The position numbers were made by a program, and so were the translations under genes. This document shows, piece by piece, positions 25,706 through 33,195 of a stretch of DNA of 64,000 nt. The notes below the pieces were generated by a model that ran no database searches, was not told the origin of the DNA, and saw only the letters and a list, made by a program, of their open reading frames with translations. Origin of the DNA: JAJTCH01 sp040386195 (GTDB lineage: Bacteria; Pseudomonadota; Alphaproteobacteria; Rickettsiales; UBA1997); NCBI GenBank assembly GCA_040386195.1, contig JAZKFV010000018.1:7320-71319 (forward strand), in the 5' to 3' direction. Each line of letters starts with the position of its first letter. The stretch's first letter is position 1.

Positions 25706-26089
25706 ATGGAAAAATATTTTGACGAATGGAATGTATTAAAACAACGTTTAGATACAGAACACAGAATTCCCACCTTCAAACAAAAAGAAATATGGTGGTG
25801 CAGCATTGGACTAAATATTGGACATGAAGAAAACGGCAAAAACAAATTTTTTAATCGCCCAGTTTTGATAGTTAGAAAATTTAATAATCATATTTTTCTG
25901 GGTGTGCCTTTAACTACTAAAATCAAGGACAATAAGTTTTATCATACCATTAGTTTTAAGGATAAAAATCAGAGCGCAATGTTGTCACAAATAAGAGTGT
26001 GGGAAAGCAGGAGACTAAGCCACAAGATGGGGGAAATAAATGAAGAAGAATTTGAAGTAATCAGGAAGAAGGTAAAAGAGATGATTTAG
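25706..26089 (+). CDS. PemK/MazF-like endoribonuclease toxin homolog
   Basis: 127 residues. The segment EIWWCSIGLNIGHEENGKNKFFNRPVLIVRKFNNHIFLGVPLTTK (28-72) and the following HTISFKDKNQSAMLSQIRVWESRRLSHKMGEI have the PemK/MazF pattern, including the KxFxRPVLIV strand and a Ser-Gln-Ile/Val-R segment. MazF enzymes cleave mRNA. The first 25 residues form an extra helix. No small antitoxin frame lies next to it (upstream is coaX, downstream ffh), so it looks orphan; the antitoxin may be elsewhere or the gene may be domesticated. Confidence 0.78.
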   Translation: MEKYFDEWNVLKQRLDTEHRIPTFKQKEIWWCSIGLNIGHEENGKNKFFNRPVLIVRKFNNHIFLGVPLTTKIKDNKFYHTISFKDKNQSAMLSQIRVWESRRLSHKMGEINEEEFEVIRKKVKEMI

Positions 26090-26090
26090 T

Positions 26091-26114
26091 CAACCTCCTA
26101 TTTCTAAGAGGTTG
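26091..26114 (+). terminator. Hairpin after the PemK-like gene
   Basis: CAACCTC (26091-26097) and GAGGTTG (26108-26114) form a 7-bp stem with a 10-nt loop, 2 nt after the stop codon. No U-tract follows, so its role as a terminator is tentative. Confidence 0.4.
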
Positions 26115-26194
26115 CGTGTGGGTTACCCCAATTTGTTTGTGCAATGTAAACGCACCAATTTTAATGTCAAGAATTTTTAGATAACAATTACCTT

Positions 26195-27544
26195 ATGTTC
26201 GACAATATCACCAACAGCCTTTCTAAAGTCTTCAGCAGCTTTTCCGGCAAAAAATTTATCTCTGAAGAAAATCTCAATGACGCCATGCGCGAGATTCGTA
26301 TTGCGCTTTTGGAGGCTGATGTTTCATTGTCAATCGCTAAAGAATTTATCAATAAAATTAAAGCTGAAGCAGTTGGAAAAGAAGTGATTAAAACCGTTTC
26401 TCCTGGACAGATGATTGTCAAAATCGTCTATGACGAGATGGTAAAATTATTGGGCAGCGAGCGCGCGGAGATTAATTTAAATACCAAACCGCCAGTAATT
26501 TTAATGATGGTTGGTTTGCAAGGCGCTGGCAAAACCACTACCGCTGGTAAACTAGCTTATCATTTTTTAAACAAGCTGGGCAAAAAAAGAATTCTTCTCG
26601 CCTCACTCGACACCAATCGCCCCGCGGCGCAACAGCAATTAGAAATTTTAGCCAAAAAAGTTGGGGTGGATAGTTTAGAAATTATTGCCGGACAAAAACC
26701 AACTGACATCACCAAAAGAGCGGTTGCGCACGCCAAAGAATATAATTATGACATTTTAATTTTAGATACTGCCGGACGAATTCATATTGATGAAGAATTG
26801 ATGGCAGAAGTTCAAGAGGTGAAAAAGATCGCCAATCCCAGCGAAACAATTTTAGTGGTTGATGCTTTGATTGGGCAAGACGCCATTAATGTCGCTAATA
26901 ATTTTAAAGATAAAGTTGGTGTTGATGGAATTATTTTAACCAGAATTGACGGCGATTCTCGCGGCGGCGCGGCAATTACCATGAAAATGGCAACTGGCTG
27001 TCCGATTAAATTTTTAGGTAGCGGCGAGAAAATTTCCGAGTTAGAAATTTTTGATCCAGAGCGAATTGCCGGTCGAATTTTAGGAATGGGCGATGTGGTT
27101 TCGCTAGTTGAGAAAGCCGCGGAAATGCTTGATGAAGAAGAGTTACAAAAAGCTGAGAAAAAATTCCGCAAAGGACAATTTGATTTAAATGATTTGCTGG
27201 CGCAAATTAAAAATATGAAAAAAATGGGCGGGCTTGGCGGCATTTTAAAATTCTTACCCGGTGCCGGACAAATCAAAGAGCAGCTCAGCAACCCCAAAGT
27301 TGAAAAAGAAATTAAAAAGCAAGAAGCGCTAATAAATTCAATGACTCCCAAAGAACGCACCAAACCTGATATCCTAAATTCTTCACGCAAAAAACGCATC
27401 GCCCTTGGCGCCGGCGCCACCATTCAAGATGTGAACAGCCTTTTGAAAAAATTCAAACAGATGCAAAAAATGATGGGAAAAGTTGGAAAAATGGATCAAG
27501 ATTCAATCAAAAATATGATGAATAAATTTGATAAGGGGAATTAG
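26195..27544 (+). CDS. ffh: Signal recognition particle protein Ffh
   Basis: 449 residues: N domain (1-90), G domain with G1 GLQGAGKTTTAGKLA (about 108-122), DTAGRIHIDEELM and TRIDGDSRGGAA, and a Met-rich M domain at the C terminus (MKKMGGLGGILKFLPG...MQKMMGKVGKM). With 4.5S RNA it targets inner-membrane proteins to FtsY and SecYEG. I see no 4.5S RNA gene nearby. The stop codon begins a run of TTAGTCA heptamers leading to ratA. Confidence 0.97.
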   Translation: MFDNITNSLSKVFSSFSGKKFISEENLNDAMREIRIALLEADVSLSIAKEFINKIKAEAVGKEVIKTVSPGQMIVKIVYDEMVKLLGSERAEINLNTKPPVILMMVGLQGAGKTTTAGKLAYHFLNKLGKKRILLASLDTNRPAAQQQLEILAKKVGVDSLEIIAGQKPTDITKRAVAHAKEYNYDILILDTAGRIHIDEELMAEVQEVKKIANPSETILVVDALIGQDAINVANNFKDKVGVDGIILTRIDGDSRGGAAITMKMATGCPIKFLGSGEKISELEIFDPERIAGRILGMGDVVSLVEKAAEMLDEEELQKAEKKFRKGQFDLNDLLAQIKNMKKMGGLGGILKFLPGAGQIKEQLSNPKVEKEIKKQEALINSMTPKERTKPDILNSSRKKRIALGAGATIQDVNSLLKKFKQMQKMMGKVGKMDQDSIKNMMNKFDKGN

Positions 27545-27579
27545 TCGTTAGTCATTAGTCTTTAGTCATTAGTCATTAA
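27541..27579 (+). repeat. Heptamer-repeat leader of ratA
   Basis: TTAGTCG, TTAGTCA, TTAGTCT, TTAGTCA, TTAGTCA, TTAATAA fill the whole gap between the ffh stop (inside the first unit) and the ratA ATG at 27584. There is no opposing arm here, so this is a purely tandem case. Confidence 0.88.
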
Positions 27580-27583
27580 TAAA

Positions 27584-28027
27584 ATGCCTTCACATAGCGA
27601 AATTAAAAATCTGCCTTACAGCGCCAAACAGATGTTTGATTTGGTTTTGGATGTTGAAAAATATCCTGAATTTTTGCCTTGGTGTTTGGCGGCAAAAATC
27701 ACCAAAAAGCTTGATGCTGAAAATTTTGAAGCAGATTTGGCGATTAATTTTAAAGGCTTCACGCAAAAATATTCTTCTAATATTCAAGCCAGTCAAAATA
27801 ATAACAGCGAATTTTTAATTAATGTTTCCGCCATTGACGGCCCATTTAAAAATTTGACAAATCGCTGGCAATTCAGGAATATTGCGGGTGGCTGTCAGGT
27901 CGAATTTTTTATCGATTTTGAATTTAAGTCGATGATTTTAGGCAAAATGATTGGCATGATTTTTGAAAAAGCCACCGATAAAATGATCGACGCTTTTGAA
28001 AATAGGGCGCAAACGATTTATAAATAA
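27584..28027 (+). CDS. ratA: RatA/Coq10-type START-domain protein
   Basis: 147 residues, the normal size of the Coq10/RatA family: LPYSAKQMFDLVLDVEKYPEFLPWCLAAKI (10-39), then FKGFTQKYSSNI, SAIDGPFKNLTNRWQF and FEFKSMILGKMIGMIFEKATDKMIDAFENRA. Mitochondrial Coq10 binds ubiquinone and supports respiration. E. coli RatA was described as inhibiting 70S assembly. A quinone chaperone role is more likely here, but the sequence does not decide. Confidence 0.88.
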   Translation: MPSHSEIKNLPYSAKQMFDLVLDVEKYPEFLPWCLAAKITKKLDAENFEADLAINFKGFTQKYSSNIQASQNNNSEFLINVSAIDGPFKNLTNRWQFRNIAGGCQVEFFIDFEFKSMILGKMIGMIFEKATDKMIDAFENRAQTIYK

Positions 28028-28034
28028 TGCAACA

Positions 28035-28140
28035 TTACTCTGTCATCCTGAGCAAAGCGAAGGATCTCGTGAGCCAGGGCTCGGTTTAATTCACGGCGCG
28101 TTTCACGAGATCCTTCGCTCTGCTCAGGATGACAGAGTAA
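28035..28140. repeat. Dispersed palindromic repeat, copy D
   Basis: The longest copy. Outer arms begin TTACTCTGTCATCCTGAGCA and end with the complementary TGCTCAGGATGACAGAGTAA; the inner arms carry GCGAAGGATCTCGTGA / TCACGAGATCCTTCGC. It occupies nearly all of the ratA-proS gap. Confidence 0.93.
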
Positions 28141-28163
28141 AAAAATAAATAACTAAATAATAT

Positions 28164-29447
28164 ATGAGATTATCCAACTATTTTCTGCCAACTTTAAAAG
28201 AAAATCCTATCGATGCTAAAATCGTTTCGCACCAATTAATGATTCGCGCTGGAATGATTCGTCAAACTAGTTTGGGCATTTATTCTTGGTTGCCTTTGGG
28301 CTTAAAAGTATTGAACAAAATCTCCAATATTATTCGTGATGAAATTGATAAATCTGGCTGTTTAGAAATTTTGATGCCCACTATTCAACCAGCAGATTTG
28401 TGGTTGGAATCTGGTCGTTATAATGATTATGGCAAAGAAATGCTCCGTATTAAAGATCGCCACGAGCGCGATTTGCTTTACGGGCCAACTCATGAAGAAG
28501 TTGTTACCGATATTTTTCGCAAAAATGTTTCCAGCTATAAAGATTTACCGAAAAACTTTTATCAAATTCAATGGAAATTTCGCGATGAGATTCGCCCGCG
28601 TTTTGGCGTGATGCGTGGTCGTGAGTTCTTGATGAAAGATGGTTATTCATTTGATGTTGATTTTGAATCCGCCAAAAAATCTTACGATTTAATGTATGCA
28701 ACTTATTTCAAAATTTTCAAAAGAATGGGTTTGGACGCAATGGCGGTGAAGGCTGATACTGGTGCGATTGGTGGCGATTTATCTCACGAATTTCATATTT
28801 TGGCCGATACTGGCGAGAGTGAGGTTTTTTATGACAAAAAATTTGATGAGCTCAGAAAGGCTGAAATTGTTGATATAGAGGCAATGCAAAAACTTTATAC
28901 CGCTGCTGATGAAATGCATAAACCGGAAAATTGTCCAATTGCACAAGACCAAATCGCGTCGCGTCGCGGTATTGAAATTGGGCATATTTTTCACTTTGGT
29001 GATAAATATTCCAAAGCGATGAATGCAACGATAACTAACAATGAAGGCAAGGCAATTTTCCCACAAATGGGCTCTTACGGAATTGGGGTTTCCAGATTAG
29101 TTGCGGCAATAATTGAATCGAGTTTTGATGAGCGCGGAATCATTTGGAACAAAGCGGTTGCGCCATTTCAAGTTGCTTTGATCAATTTGAAAAATGGCGA
29201 TGAATTATGCGATAAAATTTGCGAAGATTTATATCAAAAACTACAAGCTAAAAATATTGAAGTGCTTTACGACGATACTAAAAGCGGCGCTGGGCAGAAA
29301 TTTGCTAATATGGATTTAATTGGAATTCCTACCCAAATTATTGTTGGGCCTAAAAGTGCGGCAAATAATTTGGTTGAAATCAAAAACCGCAAAACCGGCG
29401 TAAAACAAGAGGTTGCGCTTGATTTGATAATGAACAAATTTTGTTAA
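28164..29447 (+). CDS. proS: Prolyl-tRNA synthetase, short form without editing domain
   Basis: 427 residues, class II aaRS of the alphaproteobacterial/mitochondrial type. Motif 1: LPLGLKVLNKISNIIRDEIDKSGCLEILMPTIQPADLW. Motif 2: FYQIQWKFRDEIRPRFGVMRGREFLMKDGYSF. Motif 3: GSYGIGVSRLVAAIIE. The ~180-residue INS editing domain of E. coli ProS is absent, so mischarged Ala-tRNA-Pro must be cleared in trans if at all. The anticodon-binding domain lies at the C terminus. Confidence 0.96.
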   Translation: MRLSNYFLPTLKENPIDAKIVSHQLMIRAGMIRQTSLGIYSWLPLGLKVLNKISNIIRDEIDKSGCLEILMPTIQPADLWLESGRYNDYGKEMLRIKDRHERDLLYGPTHEEVVTDIFRKNVSSYKDLPKNFYQIQWKFRDEIRPRFGVMRGREFLMKDGYSFDVDFESAKKSYDLMYATYFKIFKRMGLDAMAVKADTGAIGGDLSHEFHILADTGESEVFYDKKFDELRKAEIVDIEAMQKLYTAADEMHKPENCPIAQDQIASRRGIEIGHIFHFGDKYSKAMNATITNNEGKAIFPQMGSYGIGVSRLVAAIIESSFDERGIIWNKAVAPFQVALINLKNGDELCDKICEDLYQKLQAKNIEVLYDDTKSGAGQKFANMDLIGIPTQIIVGPKSAANNLVEIKNRKTGVKQEVALDLIMNKFC

Positions 29448-29551
29448 TTGAAGGACAAATATTTTCTTGCAATAAAACTTTTAATATTCAGAATTGCGCG
29501 AATTCACTTTTGGTGTTTTCCAAATCTCTCAAAACCTAATCATTAAAAACT

Positions 29552-30097
29552 ATGAAAAAAATACTTTTCTCGCTTTTGTTTTTGTTTTTGATTTCACTTT
29601 CTTCAAATTCTTTTGCTCAAACAGTTGGCTGCTCAGGCAACATTATTGGATCTTGCATCGACCAACCTAGACAAAGTGCGCTTAATTGTAATGGAAGCAA
29701 TGGAACATCTACAGTTGCTGGAACAGCTACTAATGGTGGCTGCACTTGGACAATTGGCACTAACGTCTGCTCATTTGCAGTAGCTGGAACTTGCGCTGGA
29801 ATTACTTCAGCTGGAATTTGTAATGCAATCAGTGGCTGTAGCTGGGTTTCTGTTGGCAACGCCAACCAAAACGCTTTTGTCACTACTCTTTGCAACGCAC
29901 TGAAAATTGTAACTGGTAATGGTGGTAAAGCTTTTGCTGCTTTCGCAATCATTTCTTGTGGTATTGGTTTCTTCACCGGTAAAATCTCTTGGGGTTTGAT
30001 GATCGGTATTACTGCTGGTATCGCTGCGATGTTTGGTGCTCCAACTATTGTTGCCGCTATCTCTGGTGGTAACGCTCTGGATTGTGCCGCGTCATAA
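29552..30097 (+). CDS. virB2: VirB2-type pilin with cysteine-rich N-terminal extension
   Basis: 181 residues; typical rickettsial VirB2 is about 100-120. The signal peptide is MKKILFSLLFLFLISLSSNSFAQ. The C-terminal part (about 107-175: NAFVTTLCNALKIVTGNGGKAFAAFAIISCGIGFFTGKISWGLMIGITAGIAAMFGAPTIVAAISGG) has the two-helix TrbC/VirB2 pattern, the pilus subunit of type IV secretion. Between them is a roughly 80-residue Gly/Thr/Ser-rich insert with eight cysteines in short repeats (e.g. NGGCTWTIGTNVCSF, SGCSWVSVG). A disulfide-rich surface domain displayed on the pilus is a reasonable inference. A terminator follows. Confidence 0.83.
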   Translation: MKKILFSLLFLFLISLSSNSFAQTVGCSGNIIGSCIDQPRQSALNCNGSNGTSTVAGTATNGGCTWTIGTNVCSFAVAGTCAGITSAGICNAISGCSWVSVGNANQNAFVTTLCNALKIVTGNGGKAFAAFAIISCGIGFFTGKISWGLMIGITAGIAAMFGAPTIVAAISGGNALDCAAS

Positions 30098-30128
30098 TTA
30101 TTGAGTTATAATTAAGTTTTATTTTTCC

Positions 30129-30160
30129 ACCTCCATCGTTTAACCGCGATGGAGGTTTTC
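30129..30160 (+). terminator. Intrinsic terminator after virB2
   Basis: A 10-bp stem ACCTCCATCG / CGATGGAGGT with an 8-nt loop is followed by TTTCTTGTC; it lies 31 nt after the virB2 stop and before rpmB. Confidence 0.85.
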
Positions 30161-30188
30161 TTGTCTTATTAATATTGTAAATTTATTT

Positions 30189-30533
30189 ATGTCTAGAAGA
30201 TGTGATTTAATCGCCAAAATTGGCGTTATGAGTGGTAACAACGTTTCTCACTCAAATAGAAAAACCCGCAGAAGGTTTTTGCCTAACCTTTGCCAAGCGT
30301 CTTTCGCTAGTGAAGCTTTGGGAGTTAGTGTCAATTTGAAAGTTGCTGCTTCAACTCTTAGAACCATCAATAAATATGGCAATATTGATAATTTTTTGAT
30401 CAATTATCGTCACAATCAATTATCTGACGAAGCAATTTCACTAAGAAGCAGAATCAAAAAAGCCTTGATCAAAAAAGGTCAGTTTGAAGCAGTGAAAGTT
30501 AAAAGCAGAAAAAAAGTTGCTGATAAGGCTTAA
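30189..30533 (+). CDS. rpmB: 50S ribosomal protein L28
   Basis: 114 residues, slightly long. The core CDLIAKIGVMSGNNVSHSNRKTRRRFLPNLCQASFASEALGVSVNLKVAASTLRTINKYGNIDNFLI is L28 of the alphaproteobacterial type. The C-terminal extension (SLRSRIKKALIKKGQFEAVKVKSRKK) is basic. It stands alone after the virB2 terminator and is convergent with mnmA. Confidence 0.95.
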   Translation: MSRRCDLIAKIGVMSGNNVSHSNRKTRRRFLPNLCQASFASEALGVSVNLKVAASTLRTINKYGNIDNFLINYRHNQLSDEAISLRSRIKKALIKKGQFEAVKVKSRKKVADKA

Positions 30534-30541
30534 CAACAATG

Positions 30542-30637
30542 TGTCATCCTGAGCACAGCGAAGGATCCCATGCGGCACATTTGGTCAATTAAAATTTCTC
30601 TTGTCTCCTGAGATCCTTCGTTTCACTCAGGATGACA
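30542..30637. repeat. Dispersed palindromic repeat, copy E, overlapping the end of mnmA
   Basis: The outer arms TGTCATCCTGAGCACAGCGA and the complementary end (TTCACTCAGGATGACA) enclose AAGGATCC / GAGATCCTT. It covers the rpmB-mnmA gap and runs 11 bp into mnmA, supplying its last codons and TGA stop. Confidence 0.92.
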
Positions 30638-31751
30638 AGTCAGAATTTACAATCCATCCGCCACCCAAAACAACATCACCTTGATAAATCACACAAGCTT
30701 GCCCTGGAGTGATTGATCTGGTTGGATTAAACAATTCAATTTCAGCTTTATCTTTATCTTTGCCAATAAAAATCTTTGCCTCAACTTCTCTTTGGCTGGA
30801 GCGCAAACGAACACTGGCTAGGATTGGCTGATTCAACATATCTTCATCTGCCAGCCAATTTAAATCTTTGATGGTTAATTTTTGTTTTTGCAAATCTTCT
30901 TCCGCCCCAACTATGACTTGGTTCTTCACCGCATCAAGTTTGACTACATAAAGCGGATCAGCACTAGAAATTCCAAGACCTCTTCTTTGTCCAATCGTGT
31001 AATTAATTATTCCATTGTGATTACCCAAAACCTTACCTTGCAGATCAACAATTTCGCCGCTTTTAAAAGCTGAAGGACGAAGTTTGGCAATCACTTTGGC
31101 ATAATCACCATCGGGCACAAAACAAATATCTTGGCTGTCGGGTTTGTCAGCAATTTCTAAGCCAAGCCGAATCGCTTCTTTTCTAGTTTGTTCTTTGCTC
31201 CAACCGCCCAAAGGAAATCTGAGAAAATCGAGCTGTTCTTTGGTGGTGGTGAATAAAAAATAACTTTGATCTTTGCCTTCATCAAAAGCCTTGTGCAATT
31301 CAGATCCGTTTTTGCCTAATTTTCTTTGCACATAATGCCCAGTTACCAAAACATCAGCATTTAAATCTTTAGCAACGCGCAGTAAATCTTTGAATTTGAC
31401 CGATTGATTACAACGAACACAAGGAATCGGCGTTTCGCCACGCAAATAGCTATCGGCAAAATCATCAATTACCGATTCTCTAAACAAACTTTCATAATTC
31501 AAAACATAATGCGGAAAACCAAATTTTTCGGCAACTTGTTTGGCGTCCATAATATCAACACCGGCGCAGCAAGTTTTATTTCCTTTAGCAATTATTTTGC
31601 CGTGATCATAGAGCTGCAAAGTAATGCCAATCACATCATAGCCTTGCTCTTTCAACAAAGCTGCAACCGTTGAAGAATCAACACCGCCAGACATTGCCAC
31701 TACAACTTTGGTATCACTTGGAGATTTGTTTATTTCTAAAGAATTGAGCAT
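30627..31751 (-). CDS. mnmA: tRNA-specific 2-thiouridylase MnmA
   Basis: 374 residues. It thiolates U34 of tRNA-Lys, -Glu and -Gln. The PP-loop is AMSGGVDSS (19-27). The catalytic cysteine is C114 in PCVRCNQSVKF, and the second is in QDICFVPDGDY (about 208). The C-terminal beta-barrel includes GQRRGLGISS and SITPGQACVIYQGDVVLGGGWI. The final residues DLSS and the stop codon are read from palindromic repeat E, so the natural C terminus has been replaced or slightly extended. Confidence 0.96.
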   Translation of the reverse strand: MLNSLEINKSPSDTKVVVAMSGGVDSSTVAALLKEQGYDVIGITLQLYDHGKIIAKGNKTCCAGVDIMDAKQVAEKFGFPHYVLNYESLFRESVIDDFADSYLRGETPIPCVRCNQSVKFKDLLRVAKDLNADVLVTGHYVQRKLGKNGSELHKAFDEGKDQSYFLFTTTKEQLDFLRFPLGGWSKEQTRKEAIRLGLEIADKPDSQDICFVPDGDYAKVIAKLRPSAFKSGEIVDLQGKVLGNHNGIINYTIGQRRGLGISSADPLYVVKLDAVKNQVIVGAEEDLQKQKLTIKDLNWLADEDMLNQPILASVRLRSSQREVEAKIFIGKDKDKAEIELFNPTRSITPGQACVIYQGDVVLGGGWIVNSDLSS

Positions 31752-31836
31752 TAATTTATATTGAATTTAGCTGGTTAATATACCAAAATGAAACTCTAAA
31801 CAAATTCCCACAAACTTTCAATTAAACATTCTCAAA

Positions 31837-33129
31837 ATGACTAATCAAAAAGCCAAACTCACCTTACCAAATGGCAAAGAAATTGAGTTTGATATTAAAC
31901 CAGCTTCAATCGGACAAAGCGTTATCGACATTTCATCTTTGCTCAAAGAAAGTGGAATGTTCACTTTCGATCCTGGATTTATGTCCACTGCTGCTTGCGA
32001 ATCAAAAATAACTTACATTGACGGCGAAGCAGGAATTTTGCGCCATCGCGGTTATTCCATTGAAGAGCTGGCGGAGAAAAGTAATTATTTGGAAACTTGT
32101 TATTTATTGGTAAATGGTGAGTTGCCTAATCAAAAACAAAATCACGATTTTGCTGAAAACATCAAAAATAATATGATGGCTCACGAGCAGCTGCAGTTTT
32201 TATATCGTGGTTTTCCGCGTCGCGCTCATCCAATGGCAATTATGGTTGGTGCGGTTGCTTCGCTTTCAGCATTTTATCACGACACTATGCATCCAACAAC
32301 CGTTGAGGGGCGCGAAGATGTGGTTTATAAAATTATTGCCAAAATGCCAACTTTGGCAGCAATGGCTTATAAATATTCAATTGGCGAACCTTCAGTTTAT
32401 CCAAATCATGATTTAGGTTTTGCTGAAAATTTCTTGCATATGCTTTTTGCCACGCCAATGCAAAAATATAAAGTTAGCCCAACTATTGCCAAAGCGATGG
32501 AGAAGATTTTAATTCTTCACGCTGATCACGAACAAAACGCTTCTACTTCCACAGTTAGATTAGCAGGCTCTTCAGGCGCCAATCCGTTCGCTTGTATTGG
32601 CGCTGGAATTGCTTCACTTTGGGGACCAGCTCATGGCGGAGCCAATGAAGAGGTGATTGAAATGTTGCAAGAAATTGGCACTAAAGATCGTATTCCCGAA
32701 TTTATCAAACGCGCTAAAGATAAAAATGATCCATTTCGTTTGATGGGTTTTGGGCATCGGGTTTATAAAAATTATGATCCGCGCGCGGCAGTTTTGAAAA
32801 AATCTTGTGATGAAGTTTTGCAAGAGCTGGGCATCAAACATGATCCACTTTTGGATATGGCAGTTGAGCTGGAAAGAATTGCTCTTAATGATGAATATTT
32901 TATCGAGAAAAAATTATTCCCCAATGTCGATTTTTATTCCGGCATTATTTACAAAGCCTTGGGAATTCCAACCAATCTCTTCACAGTAATTTTTGCCATC
33001 GCCAGATCCGCCGGCTGGATTGCACAATGGAAGGAAATGGTTGAAGATAAAAACTTCAAAATCGGTCGCCCAAGACAGCTTTACACCGGATACGACAAAA
33101 GAGATTATCAAGACATTAAGACAAGGTAA
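31837..33129 (+). CDS. gltA: Citrate synthase (type II, hexameric)
   Basis: 430 residues, typical of Rickettsiales and other proteobacteria. It condenses acetyl-CoA and oxaloacetate at the entry of the TCA cycle. Active-site residues lie in HADHEQNAST (about 228-237), LMGFGHRVYKNYDPRA (about 302-317) and the C-terminal NVDFYSGIIYKALG. The N-terminal domain (KAKLTLPNGKEIEFDIKPASIG) is that of the NADH-sensitive Gram-negative type. It is separated from virB4 only by a heptamer repeat. Confidence 0.97.
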   Translation: MTNQKAKLTLPNGKEIEFDIKPASIGQSVIDISSLLKESGMFTFDPGFMSTAACESKITYIDGEAGILRHRGYSIEELAEKSNYLETCYLLVNGELPNQKQNHDFAENIKNNMMAHEQLQFLYRGFPRRAHPMAIMVGAVASLSAFYHDTMHPTTVEGREDVVYKIIAKMPTLAAMAYKYSIGEPSVYPNHDLGFAENFLHMLFATPMQKYKVSPTIAKAMEKILILHADHEQNASTSTVRLAGSSGANPFACIGAGIASLWGPAHGGANEEVIEMLQEIGTKDRIPEFIKRAKDKNDPFRLMGFGHRVYKNYDPRAAVLKKSCDEVLQELGIKHDPLLDMAVELERIALNDEYFIEKKLFPNVDFYSGIIYKALGIPTNLFTVIFAIARSAGWIAQWKEMVEDKNFKIGRPRQLYTGYDKRDYQDIKTR

Positions 33130-33130
33130 A

Positions 33131-33188
33131 TTAATGGTTAGTGGTTAATGAAGCCATTAATAATTAACCATTAATAATTAACCATTAT
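33131..33188 (+). repeat. Heptamer-repeat leader of virB4
   Basis: Read toward virB4: TTAATAA, TTAACCA, TTAATAA, TTAACCA, TTATTTA, ATTTATG. A shorter degenerate opposing arm (33131-33150, TTAATGGTTAGTGGTTAATG) makes an imperfect inverted repeat. It fills the gap from the gltA stop to virB4. Confidence 0.85.
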
Positions 33189-33195
33189 TTAATTT

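Noticed and set aside
26090..26194. 4.5S (SRP) RNA before ffh
   Set aside because: No SRP-type long hairpin with the GGAA tetraloop domain is seen; only a short 7-bp hairpin is present.
26812..27423. 203-codon antisense frame within ffh
   Set aside because: ffh is fully conserved on the other strand; the antisense product is Ser/Pro/Ile-rich without recognisable features.
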